A stretch of DNA of 64,000 bases from Allomyces arbusculus. Taxonomy: Eukaryota; Blastocladiomycota; Blastocladiomycetes; Blastocladiales; Blastocladiaceae. Positions within the stretch are counted from its first letter, which is position 1, and each line of letters begins with the position of its first letter. The DNA is taken from the NCBI GenBank assembly GCA_027604705.1, contig JADHYV010000024.1, forward strand, positions 186,001 through 250,000, written 5' to 3'. Of the stretch, positions 1-10,314 are shown piece after piece. Below the pieces are notes generated by a model. The model ran no database searches. It saw only the letters and a program-made list of their open reading frames with translations, and was not told the origin of the DNA. Made by a program: the position numbers and the translations under genes.

Positions 1-105
1 CTCGAACTTGATCACCGCTCGCTGCACTGGAGCGCAAACGACCCTGGCCGACCCCACGCTCGCTGCACGTTTCAACTTGCTGCAACTCGTTACGACCACC
101 TCAAC

Positions 106-710
106 ATGTCGATTGGCGTCCCCATCAAGCTGCTGCACGAGTCGATTGGCCACGTCGTCACGCTTGAGCTCAAGACCGGAGATGTCTTCCGCGGCAAGCT
201 CTACGAGGGTCAGTCATTACCATGAACACCCGGACCTATGTGGAATGGACCATGCCGTTCCTCCCGGCATCGTCGTGAACTTGATTCGCGCTTGGAAACG
301 GTCACACCATGACGCGGACGAGCGACCACCGTCAACTGACGCCTTGGCCCTTGTCTCCCTGGACCCACCCCGTAGCCGAGGACAACATGAACGTGCAACT
401 CAAGGACGTAACGGTCACGCGCCGCGACGGCCGGGTAAGCCAGCTCGAGCACATTTTCGTGCGCGGGTCGCACTGCCGGTGGTTTATTGTGCCGGATATG
501 CTGCGCAACGCCCCAATGTTCAAGAAAATTGGACAGCGTGTCACGGGTGTCGGCATCAAGCGCGGCAAGGCGACGGTTGCGCGCGCGCAAGGTGTGTTGC
601 GAGCTCCCCCTCCTCCCCTCATTTCGTTCACATTTCGGGCCATGATTCTGACGCTCTCTTTTTATTCCTTCATAGCGCGTGGCCGCGGCATGGCAATGCG
701 GCGCAAGTAA
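106..710 (+). CDS. SMD3: Small nuclear ribonucleoprotein Sm D3
   Basis: Core Sm-ring subunit of spliceosomal U1, U2, U4 and U5 snRNPs. Three exons (106-208, 376-591, 676-710) join in phase to 117 aa. Seen: [12 protein letters not shown] at the start, Sm1 with the G-D-V-F-R-G-K-L turn, exon 2 opening AEDNMN, and Sm2 with the I-F-V-R-G-S-H motif followed by [12 protein letters not shown]. Each matches SmD3 rather than SmD1 or SmD2. The ATG at 106 was chosen because the family begins MSIG. Donors are GTCAGT and GTGTGT. The C-terminal tail ([11 protein letters not shown]) is short: other SmD3 proteins carry a longer RG tail that is arginine-methylated. Other short ORFs across this span are shadows. 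Confidence 0.95.
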
Positions 711-1553
711 GGCGCTGCGCGGCCGAGTTGGTCGATTGCACGAGGTGCGTGCACACGCTCGCATTCCTGCACGACCGTCCAAGTTTTCGAACTGACCACG
801 TTCCACGGGCTGGCATTCGACCGAACGCGCTGGCTTTGAAGTCGTTTTCTTGTTCATATTTTAACGCTTGTAAGATATTTGGACGCTGCCCACTGGCACC
901 AACTCAAGAAGGGTGGCCCTAGCCGAGGTCGGCCTGGGTATCCGGAGAGACCAGGTGGAGAAGCATGGTATCGCGATTAGAAACACATCCACGCGTCGGT
1001 GCACCATTTGGCGGAGGAGGTCATGGGTACGATGGTCCTCGGCCATAAAATGCAGAGACAGTGTCGCCAGCACCCACATCAAAAGCATTCGGCTCGCTGC
1101 TCGCTGTTGGGCAGCCGACCACCAGAAATGCGAAAGTCCTTCAAACATGGTGGCAGACGAGAGCTTCTACTGGCAACCAAAGCAAAGGCCGCTTGCGGTT
1201 TGATGCTCTTTGGCTCGATCGCGCTCACGTGAGTGGTGTTCACGGTCTTCAGACCTGGTTTGGCCAAAGCGGCCACGACCACCCGCAACCACCTTGCGAC
1301 CTCTCAACCCACGCGAGCAAGGCCAACGCCACCGCGCGTCGCGCTCTCTCGGATCTCCATTGATTGGACCGGCTCTGATCGCGGCAGTGCACGCTGCGGC
1401 GCGCCAACCTTGCTGCAACATTCAAAAACCCGCGGACCATCGACCGCGTCCACGCTCCCGAAGAAAGCGCTCGGACCTCAGGCATCAACACCACACCAAC
1501 CGTTTACCAACGACCCCTCACGGTCTCGCGCCGTTCCAAAACTGCTCGCCACC
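711..1553. other. Intergenic region between SmD3 and the DUF1295 gene
   Basis: About 840 bases. Open frames occur on both strands but none has recognisable protein content. The only notable site is an E-box palindrome, listed separately. It presumably holds the SmD3 3' UTR and the DUF1295 promoter and 5' UTR. Confidence 0.5.
1224..1233. promoter_or_regulatory. E-box palindrome (CTCACGTGAG)
   Basis: A 10-bp perfect palindrome centred on CACGTG, about 320 bases upstream of the DUF1295 start codon. Such E-boxes bind bHLH factors (Cbf1, Pho4 and SREBP-like families). That one acts here is inference; a single CACGTG is expected by chance in GC-rich DNA. Confidence 0.25.
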
Positions 1554-3309
1554 ATGGCTGCCGCCGCTGCCGCCGTCACGGACCCAGTGTACCGCATGGC
1601 CACGGCGCAAATGTCGCGCTACGCGGGCCATCTCGCGTACTATGTGTTGCACCCGGTCGCGTTCTACTACGACCTGGTCGTGCCCGTCATGGACTCGCCC
1701 ATGGAGCACATTGAGCTCTACCTGATCAAGGAGAGCCCATTCGTGCTGTCGATGCACGTGCTTGTCGCGGCCATGATCTTCACGTTCACGACCGGCGTCC
1801 GCTCGGGCAACTATTCGGCTGTGGATCGCATCTGGTACGTTTTCTGGTGCTGGCGAGATCGTGGTGGTGGTGGCGTTGGGCGACCTGATATTTGGGATCC
1901 GACGGAAATGAGACAACGAGCCTTAGTGCTGACATTTTGCACGCCCAGGTCGATTATTCCGGTAGTCTACGCCTGGATCTATGTGTTGCAAGCGAGCCCG
2001 GACCTGGTACGCGCGCGCCACTATTTGATATTTTTCCGGCTGCGAGGGGCGTCACGCGCGAACGCGCTGCTCGCGATCCGTTCCTGACGACCTCCGCCCG
2101 CTTGCCGCTAGGATTTCCGTCTGCTGGCCATCGCCGGCGTCGTGACAATCTGGGGCGCCCGGTTGACGTACAATTTCTGGCGCAAAGGCGGGTACCATGG
2201 CGAGGAGGACTATCGGTATGTGCGCGACGTGATCGGCCGGTTTCCTCGCCGCTCCCACCAATACTGACTGACCCCATTCGCTCCGTTTCAAATGTAACAG
2301 CTGGGCATGGCTCCGCCGCATCATTCTCGAGCCGTACGGTTCCGCGGGCAACGTTGCGTGGCAACTGTTCCACGTCTTCTTCATCACCATCTACCAGCAC
2401 GTGCTGCTGTGGGCGCTCATCAACCCCGTCATGCTCGTCGCCTGGAACGTGCGGTACCGTCCACGGCCGATCCTGGCGCGCGACAAGGCCTTCCACGTTG
2501 CGTTTGGCGGCTACGACTGGATCGCGCTTGCGCTGTGCCTGGCGTGCATTGCCCTCGAGACGATTGCCGATCAGCAGCAGTGGGAGTTCCAGACGACCAA
2601 GTACCGGCTGCTCGACGAGGCCAAGACGCGGATTGACTCGCGTGTCATCCCCAAGACCAATGTGCGCGGCGCTACGCCCTCATCGGACGCGATCAAGGCC
2701 CGCGTCGACACCAACTTGCCGCCGCGCCCCGAGGAGGTCGTGCCGAAAGTGAACCTGAACGCGGCCGAATGGCTCGCGCAGATTGACGCGCCGTACAACC
2801 TCGGGTTCCCGACGACGGGCCTGTTCAAGTACTGTGCGTATCACTTGTGCATTATATTTTGCTGATACTCGACTCGCGTCGGATCGTATTATGGCTAACC
2901 ACGTCCCTCCCTCCGACCACCAGCGCGCCATCCGAACTTCTTTGCCGAAGTCTCGCTGTGGTTCATGGTCTACCTGTTCGCTGTGGCTGCGACCGCCACG
3001 GCGGGCCCGCTGTCGTACCAGATCAACTACCCGTTCACGACAGCGCTGTCGCTGGTGCTGTCGAGCGACTGGACGACGCTACACGTGCTCACACACCACG
3101 CGACGTACCTGCGCACGTTCCCGCTCGTGCAATGGGCGATTGCGGGTGCCGTCAACCTGGCGCTGCTGTTCCAAGGGTCGACGGCCATCACGGAGCGTAT
3201 TTCCATGGCTAAGTACCCGTGGTACCGCGACTACCAGCGCAAGACGAGCCGGTTCGTGCCTCTGCCGAGCGGCGGTGAAGTGACGCTGCCCCCGATGCCG
3301 GACAAGTGA
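1554..3309 (+). CDS. DUF1295 / steroid 5-alpha-reductase-like membrane protein
   Basis: Five exons (1554-1834, 1949-2006, 2112-2215, 2301-2833, 2924-3309) give 453 aa. The family (DUF1295, within the steroid reductase/isoprenylcysteine methyltransferase fold) comprises polytopic membrane enzymes thought to reduce lipid double bonds with NAD(P)H; the substrate here is unknown. Seen: several hydrophobic segments, the signature at the exon 3-4 join (W-G-A-R-L-T-Y-N-F-W-R, then G-Y-H-G-E-E-D-Y-R), the near-C-terminal YSRHPNFF motif typical of the cofactor-binding region, and a KYPWYRDYQ end. The ATG at 1554 has a good context (ACCATGG). Donors are GTACGT, GTACGC, GTATGT and GTGCGT. The in-frame extension upstream of 1554 shows no conserved sequence and was excluded. 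Confidence 0.85.
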
Positions 3310-4137
3310 GCTAGGCGGTGGAGAGGGTGGAAGCCGTCGTGCCCTACCCGACTTGACTGTGCTGGCTTGAGTGCCATTGCTTTTGGTGACAGCAGGATGA
3401 AGGACGCTGGCCGCGTATTGCCTTGATTTTTCTTTAGTTTTTTGACCCTGTGATTGATCGGGCCGGCGTAACCGCCGGTCGTGCGAGCTACAAAGTCGTA
3501 ATAGCAAATCGGGAATCCACATCTATACTTGATTGCTGGGTCGATGTTGATCACGGAGACTGATTGAATTGGTTTATGATGTTCACCAACGTCGCATCTC
3601 CCAGACCTGGACGCAGCCACAGGCCGCGAGGTGTTCTTTATCCATGATCCGCCGACATACACGGTGCAGTTGCAACAAATGACGTTTTTTGTGTCGCCTC
3701 CAGCACGCATATTCCATGCAGCAGCACCGACCGAAGACAGCTAGGAGTGTCCTCATCAGAATCGAACCAGGAGCGCAGCCTCGCTGCACAAAATGGAGGG
3801 AAGAGGCATTGGCCGCCTAAATCCACGCCACACCGCCTGGTTGTCGCGCCCTTGACTCCATTTTTTTAACTTGCTGCCTTGAACGATCAAAAATGCAACC
3901 GGCGCGACCCCAACTCGGTGCGCTTGCACAATTCGTAAACGGAAATGCGCTCTACCGCGACCGCAGCCAGCTCGCTAGGCGACCACTATAAAATGCGCGA
4001 CAACGACCGACGGCCATTCTTCTCTCGCTGAATCTGCAAGCTCTGCAACTCGTACCCAGGAAAATTTGCAACAGTGGGCCAGAACCAGTCTAGCCAGCCT
4101 TGAACCAACAATATACGCCCTGATCCTGCTCACCGTG
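3310..4137. other. Intergenic region upstream of the Rec8-type gene
   Basis: About 830 bases with no supported gene. It holds a TATA element near its right end. A stretch around 3760-3775 has a weak B-box-like GGTTCGATTC on the minus strand, but no cloverleaf can be folded around it. Confidence 0.5.
3987..3993 (+). promoter_or_regulatory. TATA box of the Rec8-type gene
   Basis: TATAAAA lies 145-150 bases upstream of the ATG at 4138, in otherwise GC-rich DNA and with no competing start in between. It is a likely core promoter element by position and sequence. Confidence 0.5.
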
Positions 4138-6679
4138 ATGTTCTACAAGGTCGACGTGCTTACGCGCAAGCGCAATGGGTTCGGTGTCATTTGGTATCGT
4201 GTCTACCAGCACGACCAGCCGTGCCGTGTCCTTAATCTCGCATGGCGAATTCTCTTCGCGTCGGAATGCGACCGCTCATTCCGCTGAGACAACGCCCGCA
4301 CAATTTTTAGGCTCGCCGGAACGCTCGGGCCCAAGGCGAAACGGTTGAGCAAGAAAGAGATCATTTCCGTACAAATTCCTGAAGCATGGTCGGCACTAGT
4401 GGATGTTGTTATGGCGCCCGTCGTATTCCAAACATGCCTGACCAGATTTCATGTGTCAATTTTCGTGCCAGCGACCATGTAATGCACCCTCCTGAGCCGC
4501 TCGCTCTGCGACTCTCATCAAGCCTACTGGTCGGCGTGTCGCGTATCTATGGGCAGCAGTACACAATTCATTACAGTACGATCTACCGACTGATCTGCCC
4601 ATATTTGACAACCAAGCCAACTGATCTTCCGTCACCGGCCTTTCTTGATGGCAGACGAGGTCAACCACCTTATCATGCGCATTCGCCAAGCGCTCGCCAC
4701 GTCCAAGACGCAGCAGCAGTTTGTCGATTTGATTCAGCCGCGCGCCGAGTATGTTTGCCTCTTGTTGTGACTTCAAGTCTTCTCCACGGATCCGTCTCAC
4801 GCATCGGAAACGGAATAGCATGGACGCAATTACGCTGCAAGAAGAGTTTGACGTAACGCTGCACCCAACTTACTTGACGCCGGTTCGTGTTCTCTGATCT
4901 ACGACATCCGAAATATGCGAACCCGCCCGTCCCATTTTGTTGACCATTTCCCTTGCTCATAGCCCATCACACCTCCCATCGCGCTCGCCGAGGAACTTTA
5001 CGCCGAGCCGCGCTTCGACGAGTCAATCCTGTCGGCCGAACTTGGCCGTCCTGTGGTCACGCCGCTCCGCGCGCAGCCCACGGGCGTGATGCGCACGCCC
5101 AGTACTGTCGGCCTGTCGACGCGTGCCGAGCGGCGCAGCATGGGCCCCGGGTATGCGGCGTCGCTCGCGAGCACGTCGCTGCTCGGTGCCGAGTACGACG
5201 TGTACGGGCACCTGGCCGAATCGATGCTCGACATGGGACTTGAGGGCGTCATGGACTTGGGGCTCGTGCCCGAAGTGCCCGCGCCGCCGCTCCCGGCCCT
5301 CCCGGCGATCCCGCCGTCCCCGCTCGCGCCGCCCGAGCCGTTCGAGGTCCCGTACGAGATTGGCGTACCACCACCGCTGCCACCGTCTCCACCCCCAGCT
5401 CTGCCGCCTGCTCCCCCATCGCCCGTTCCCGTCTACCATCCACCACCACCGCCGCCGCCGCCCGCGTTCGAGATCCCGGAAGTGGCCGCGGTCCCGCCTG
5501 CCGCCGCCGAGGAACTTGAAGTGGCACCTGCCGCTCCCGCGGCGGCGCGCCGGCGGCGTCGTCCGGCGTTGTTTGACGTCGAGAGTGTGTTCCCAGTGCG
5601 CATGCTTGCGCCCGAGGGCGCCAACATTGTGCGGCTTACCGAAGAGGCACGCACACGTGCCGCCAAGCGGCAGCGCAACGCGGCTGCTGCCCAGTTTCTC
5701 AAGGATCTCGCGCAGCCGCTGCTTGCAGATCTCGAGCCGGACCTGGCCGAGGCGATGCGGACGGCACGTGGACCCGTCGTTGCCCCACCGCCGGCACCCG
5801 AGGAGGCCGAGTTGCCACCACCAGAATTCGAGGAATACCTCCCACCCCCACCCCCTCCTCCCATGCCGGAAATGGAATTCGAGGTGCCATTGCCGCCGGC
5901 GCCGCCGGCTCCACGCGTTCCGCCGTCGCCGCTCGCACCAGAGGCCGCGCGTTTGGCCGAGATCCCCGAGTACGAGCAGTTTGTGGGGCTCGAAGAGGAG
6001 ATGATCGAGGGCGAGGCGAAGTTTGCGCCGGCGCTACCGTGGACGGTACCTCCCCGCGGCCTGACGCCGATTCATGCTCCAGAAGCGCCAGGACTTGAGT
6101 TTGGCGTGAGCCCGATCTTGCCGCCGCACATTCCCGAAGCGTACGCCTGATCCGTGTTCTTTTGGGTGGAGAAGGTCGCGTTGCTTATCCTAATTGCATT
6201 TAGTGTGACGCCGTCGATCACTGAGGTCGAGACGATCCCGCCGCTTCGGTTGCCGTCCGAGGAGCCGGTCCCGTTCCGTACGTTGGCCGCAAACCGTGAC
6301 TATCTTTCTCGCGCGTGACGCTGATACATCTATCTCATAGCCGAGGCTGCTGAGCGCCCGGTCGCGCCGCCCGCCGAGTACATGTCGCGTGTCGAGCAGG
6401 AGTCGCAGCACTTTCTCGGATTCATGAACTCGCTCATGGACGCGGCCGACACGTCGACGTTGCTCTTTGATGACGTGGTTGCGGCAGCAGGGCATACGCG
6501 CCGTGCTGCTGCCGAGGGGCTCTTCCACGTCCTTGGTTCGTACCGATTATTCATACTCTGTGGCACGAGCAGCAGGGGTTGCTCACAACAATGACTGTGT
6601 AGCTCTCACGTCGCGGGGGATCATGCGCGTTACGCAAGACGAGCCGTACGGGTCAATTGAGATTGAGCGCTTGCACTGA
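4138..6679 (+). CDS. REC8: Rec8-type cohesin kleisin subunit (Rad21/Rec8 family)
   Basis: Alpha-kleisin that closes the SMC1-SMC3 ring; the Rec8 form works in meiosis. Nine exons (4138-4193, 4311-4422, 4497-4575, 4655-4748, 4819-4882, 4963-6140, 6204-6277, 6341-6535, 6603-6679) join in phase to 642 aa. Seen: the N-terminal Rad21/Rec8 domain (MFYKVDVLTRK, GVIWLAGTLG, PLALRLSSSLLVGVSRIY) and a C-terminal winged helix (AAEGLFHVLALTSRG, then QDEPYGSIEIERLH). The G-V-I-W-L-A-x-T-L-G and L-A-L-R-L-S-S pattern looks more like Rec8 than mitotic Rad21. The middle is dominated by proline and glutamate, with runs of 7-8 prolines at about 5440-5462 and 5838-5862. The joins around exons 2-3 and 7-8 have alternative donors. 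A TATA box precedes the gene. Confidence 0.85.
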
Positions 6680-7453
6680 AAGTCGCGTTCCGTGTTGCTT
6701 TTCTCGCAAGCGGTCTTGTATATATTCCATTTTCATCCCCATTGTCGTTACCTTCAACCGCCCCATCAGCATGCTCAAAAAAAAATTTTCTTAACGCTTA
6801 GTGGCATGCAGACCGATCGAAAGAAACGATCGGGAAAGCAACAACATCGGAGGTATGACCTAGGGCCTGGGAGCAATCCAAGACGACCATAAATGTCGTC
6901 CAGGAAACCTGAAGTTGGCTCCTTTACGGAAAATGTTTCTATGCTTGGTTTGGGTTCATTTCTGTTGGCCGCAACGTGCTCACAACGACACCAATCGGTT
7001 CACCATGATGGCCATGGCGAACATGGGGCTCGTTCTTGGCTGCCATGGCCCACAAGACCAGCACGTGGTTGATTCCGCTGATGTTTCCGGTGCTCTCCAC
7101 CTATGCACTCTCCCACAAAGCGTCCGCACATGGTTTGCCTTCGCGGGAAAGGTGTGAAATATATGGGCAGCTGGAGGGAGGGTCCTGCTCGAGTGGTTTG
7201 GTTGGGACTCGAGAGACAGTTGATGTGACAGGTCTGACTCACACACACTTTTATCACTTTGAACAGGCTGGCGTGCTGTTATTCACGTGGCTCACGCAGA
7301 CCTGTTTGATCCGTCTCGCTTCCCATTGCCATCGTCTTGACACTTGCCCGTCTTCATGGCCAGCTGCTCCGGCGCCCCGTCTCGCACCGCGCACCACCTC
7401 TGGGCCGTAGTCACACGACTCAACGCACTCCAACCTACCGCACTCGCTCAAGC
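6680..7453. other. Intergenic region between Rec8-type and PRKRIP1-like genes
   Basis: About 770 bases, less GC-rich than the coding DNA, with A-rich stretches (an A8-9 run near 6780). I see no gene. It carries one short inverted repeat near 6813-6833. Confidence 0.5.
6813..6833. repeat. Short inverted repeat (7-bp stem, 7-base loop)
   Basis: CCGATCG and CGATCGG flank the loop AAAGAAA, about 135 bases after the Rec8-type stop codon. It could fold in the 3' UTR. No function is shown, and a 7-bp palindrome pair can occur by chance. Confidence 0.35.
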
Positions 7454-8236
7454 ATGCCGCGCGACGACGACTCCACCTCGCCTACGGCGCCGCGGAAGCG
7501 CGCGTCCGACCCTATCGAGCAGCAGCGTCGGCAAGTCGACCGGCTCATGGCGCGTGCCGACCGCCCACTACGCCTGCCGGAGCCCCGCAAGAACACGACG
7601 CACCCAGACCTGCCGCCCGTGCGCGAAATCGTGACCAATGTGCAAGGTACCTGCGATCGCCTGCGTTCAATCGGCGCTCACCGAGCCCTAAATTGATCTC
7701 CTTTCCTCCCTCTGACCATAGGTTCCAGTGCCGGAGCCGGGTCCGGTGACTTCCACGTGTACCGCGCGCACCGGCGCCGCGAAATGGCGCGGCAAAAGCT
7801 GATCGAGGAAGACGTCGAGCGCGAGCGTGCTGAAGCCGAGTTCCGAGCCAAGCGCGCGGCGATTGAGGCCGCTGAGAATGAGCGCACTGCGAAGAACCGC
7901 GCCAAGCGGATGAAGCGCAAGGCCGCAGCGGTGGGCAAGAAGGGCGCGAAGAAGGCCAAGGTGGACGATGCGGTACCAGGATCAGCAATAGCATCTGCGA
8001 ACGGAGACGGAGACGGTGGAGAAGCTGAGGGCGAACTCCGCTTTGATGATGACGCCGAAGAGGAGGGTGGGGAGGGGTCGCCCGATATCAAGGAGGAGAA
8101 GCGGCCACAGGGTGACAGCAGGAGAGAAGCGGCCCCAGGACCTTTGCCCGTGTCAGACCCGTCGTCATCAACGTCAGCGCCTACCAAGAAGCCGCTTGTT
8201 CAAATTGTCGACGAGGACGAGGGGCTGCTGCCATGA
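7454..8236 (+). CDS. PRKRIP1-like spliceosome-associated protein (DUF1168)
   Basis: Two exons (7454-7646, 7722-8236) give about 235 aa. The join creates the family hallmark GSSAGAGSGDFHVYRAHRRRE, followed by a long basic/acidic helix with ERERAEAEFRAKRAA and KNRAKRMKRKAA segments. In animals PRKRIP1 is a nuclear double-stranded-RNA-binding protein found in the late (C*/P) spliceosome, where its long helix bridges components. The N-terminal part (QQRRQVDRLMARADRPLRLPEP) also fits. The C-terminal third is acidic and low in complexity and longer than in animals. The donor is GTACCT and the acceptor CATAG. The other frames over this span are shadows. Confidence 0.88.
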
Positions 8237-8485
8237 TTTTGATGCACCATTACATCAATTTTGAGCCGCTTTTCAATCGCACATGTGCTTCCGTTCCTGT
8301 CTGTTCTTCATTCACCCGAAGAGGGCTCCAGATCTGGACTTGAAAACTTGTGTCGACCTTGCAAAGGTATTGGATCTCGCATCATTCAATTGAATTCATT
8401 TGCTCACATCGTCCTCTTCACAACATCCAACCACGCGTTTCGACGGCCAAGAGTGTCCTCGATCCCGCGCGCGAACTCATCGCTC

Positions 8486-9920
8486 TCACGGCCGTTGGCA
8501 TGCCGACGGAAGCTGCCGGGCGCGGTTTCGATAAAAGGATGCGGCCAGGTCGGTGAGACGGCGCCGCCACAAGTATTCCACGATACCGAATTGATTGTCG
8601 CGCGCCGAGAGCGCGAACAGGTGGGCCTGGGTTCGTGTGTGGGACCTGTCCCAGACACCCTGGCCGAGGAGGGCACGGGTTTCTTCGAAATGACCAGACA
8701 CAGCGAGGAGAACGGGGACCCAACCACGGCGGAGGTCCAAGGCCTCGACCCACTGCGAATGCTGGGCGTCTTGGCAGCCGCCGAGTCCAAGAGGATGTTC
8801 GCGATTGCCTCGGTGTTCCCGTCGCAAATCGCGCCGAGTAGACAAACATTGGCGTGCAGCGTCGCGTCGAGTGCATGCTGCGGCGCGTAGTCTTGCATAA
8901 TATCGAGCACATCTGTCGGTGTGTCGCGCATCCAGAGATACCGCAGGCTGCGCATGGGCTTGGTCCAGAACGGAAGTACCGCGTCGTGCCGCTGCCTCTC
9001 GACAGCTCGCTTGCAATCGGCAGGTCCCCATCCCCGCAAAACCAATCCGGATGGGGACCGAGTGAGTGCGTGAGGAGCAACTGCAACGACTTGACCAGGC
9101 GCAAGTTACGCGCGGCCGATGCAAACGTGTTGATGAGATGGCGGAATCCTAGATCCTGGCGTGCAGCGGCGTCCAGATACGTGGTCGCGGCCTCGGCGTT
9201 CGCGAACAAGAGCACGTCGAACACAAACAGGGACAGAAGTGGGATGCTATCGCAGTCTGGCGAGTCCACGTTGCCGAGCGTCGCGCGCACCATATCGTTG
9301 AGCAGCACAATAATGGGCTGTTGCATCACCAAATCGACCCAAACCCGTTCATCCACGGTCGCAAACTGCAGCAGCGCCAGCACCATGCATGTGCGGTTTG
9401 GCGAGTCTGGTCGAACACGCAAGAGAATGGGCAACAGCAGCTGCAACTTGTAGCTCGAGTACTGGTCCGGCAGGTGGTGGAGGAGCAGTTTCTCGAGCAG
9501 GTCGGCCTTGTCGCGATCAATCGCAATGACTAAGAACTGGTAGACGATGTTGGCGTTGTACTTGAATGGAAACCCTGGAGCTTTGCGGTGCTTGGCGAAC
9601 GTGGCAACAGTCGGCGCGCATGAAGCCAACCGAAACGCGCAGACGCAGGCGCCATGGCGAGGGCCGGCGCCAGGCGAGACGACGGCTGGCGGCGCCCAAT
9701 GGCCGAGCGCTGGTTCGGTCGAGAAAGTGAACAGCCGGACCAGGACCGGACGCGGCAGGCGAGCGACGTGGCCTTGGGAGCGGGCGTACCGACAATTCGT
9801 CGGATGGACAGTGACCAATGCGTTGTTGGGATGGGATGCTCTCAAGTGGCAACAGAGTGCAGAGTGAAGAAGTGTTGTGGATGCCAAGTTCACAGAGCTC
9901 AAATACCTGGGACTTGACAT
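8486..9920 (-). pseudogene. Ankyrin-like repeat protein, reading frame changes twice
   Basis: Not recognised as a named gene. From the ATG at 9920 one frame runs as helix-rich protein (for example NIVYQFLVIAIDRDKADLLE and LLLFANAEAATTYLDAAARQ) to about 9010. Repeat-like sequence then continues in a second frame (NVCLLGAICDGNTEAIANIL) to about 8770, and in a third (VPVLLAVSGHFEETRALLG, LFALSARDNQFGIVEYLW) to a stop at 8486. Both changes are in the same sense, as if one base were missing each time, and no intron with GT-AG ends explains them. It is either a decaying copy of an ankyrin-type gene or an intact gene with two sequence errors. The first about 90 residues after 9920 are low in conservation and the true start may be nearer 9620. 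Confidence 0.5.
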
Positions 9921-10314
9921 CAGGCTTGCAATCAGCGCCGCTCTTGTCCACGACCGCTTGAGATGGCACGGAATGCTGCGTTCTGCCCAGAAATCCGCTC
10001 AATCTTCTCCGTCCTTGCTTTCTGCGGTGTTCCTTTGCCGCGTCCAAACGCGCTCTATTGACAAGAACCACGAACCGCCCGTCTGCTCCCAAAACAGAGG
10101 TCGACACCACCGACGCCAATCAGCGCACACAAACGGCACAAGAGCGAACGAACAAGCCAGCAGCGCAAGGCGGACGATAGTAAAAATACAGCGACACCAA
10201 AGACCAAAACGAAATGCGCCGCCAACAGCATCATAAAACAAAAGAGGTGGGGTGCTGCAAACACTCACACACGACAGTCTCCTCCATACCAATCCATTCC
10301 GTCCGTCCATCGCA
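9921..10314. other. Intergenic region with no supported gene
   Basis: About 390 bases, AT-richer than the flanks. It lies between the ankyrin-like gene's start and the Sel1-repeat gene's stop, both on the minus strand. No element recognised. Confidence 0.5.

Noticed and set aside
210-857. 215-codon minus-strand open frame over SmD3
   Set aside because: Antisense and intron shadow of SmD3 with no conserved content.
3700-3790. Possible tRNA on the minus strand (B-box-like GGTTCGATTC)
   Set aside because: No A-box at the right distance and no T-arm or acceptor stem can be paired.
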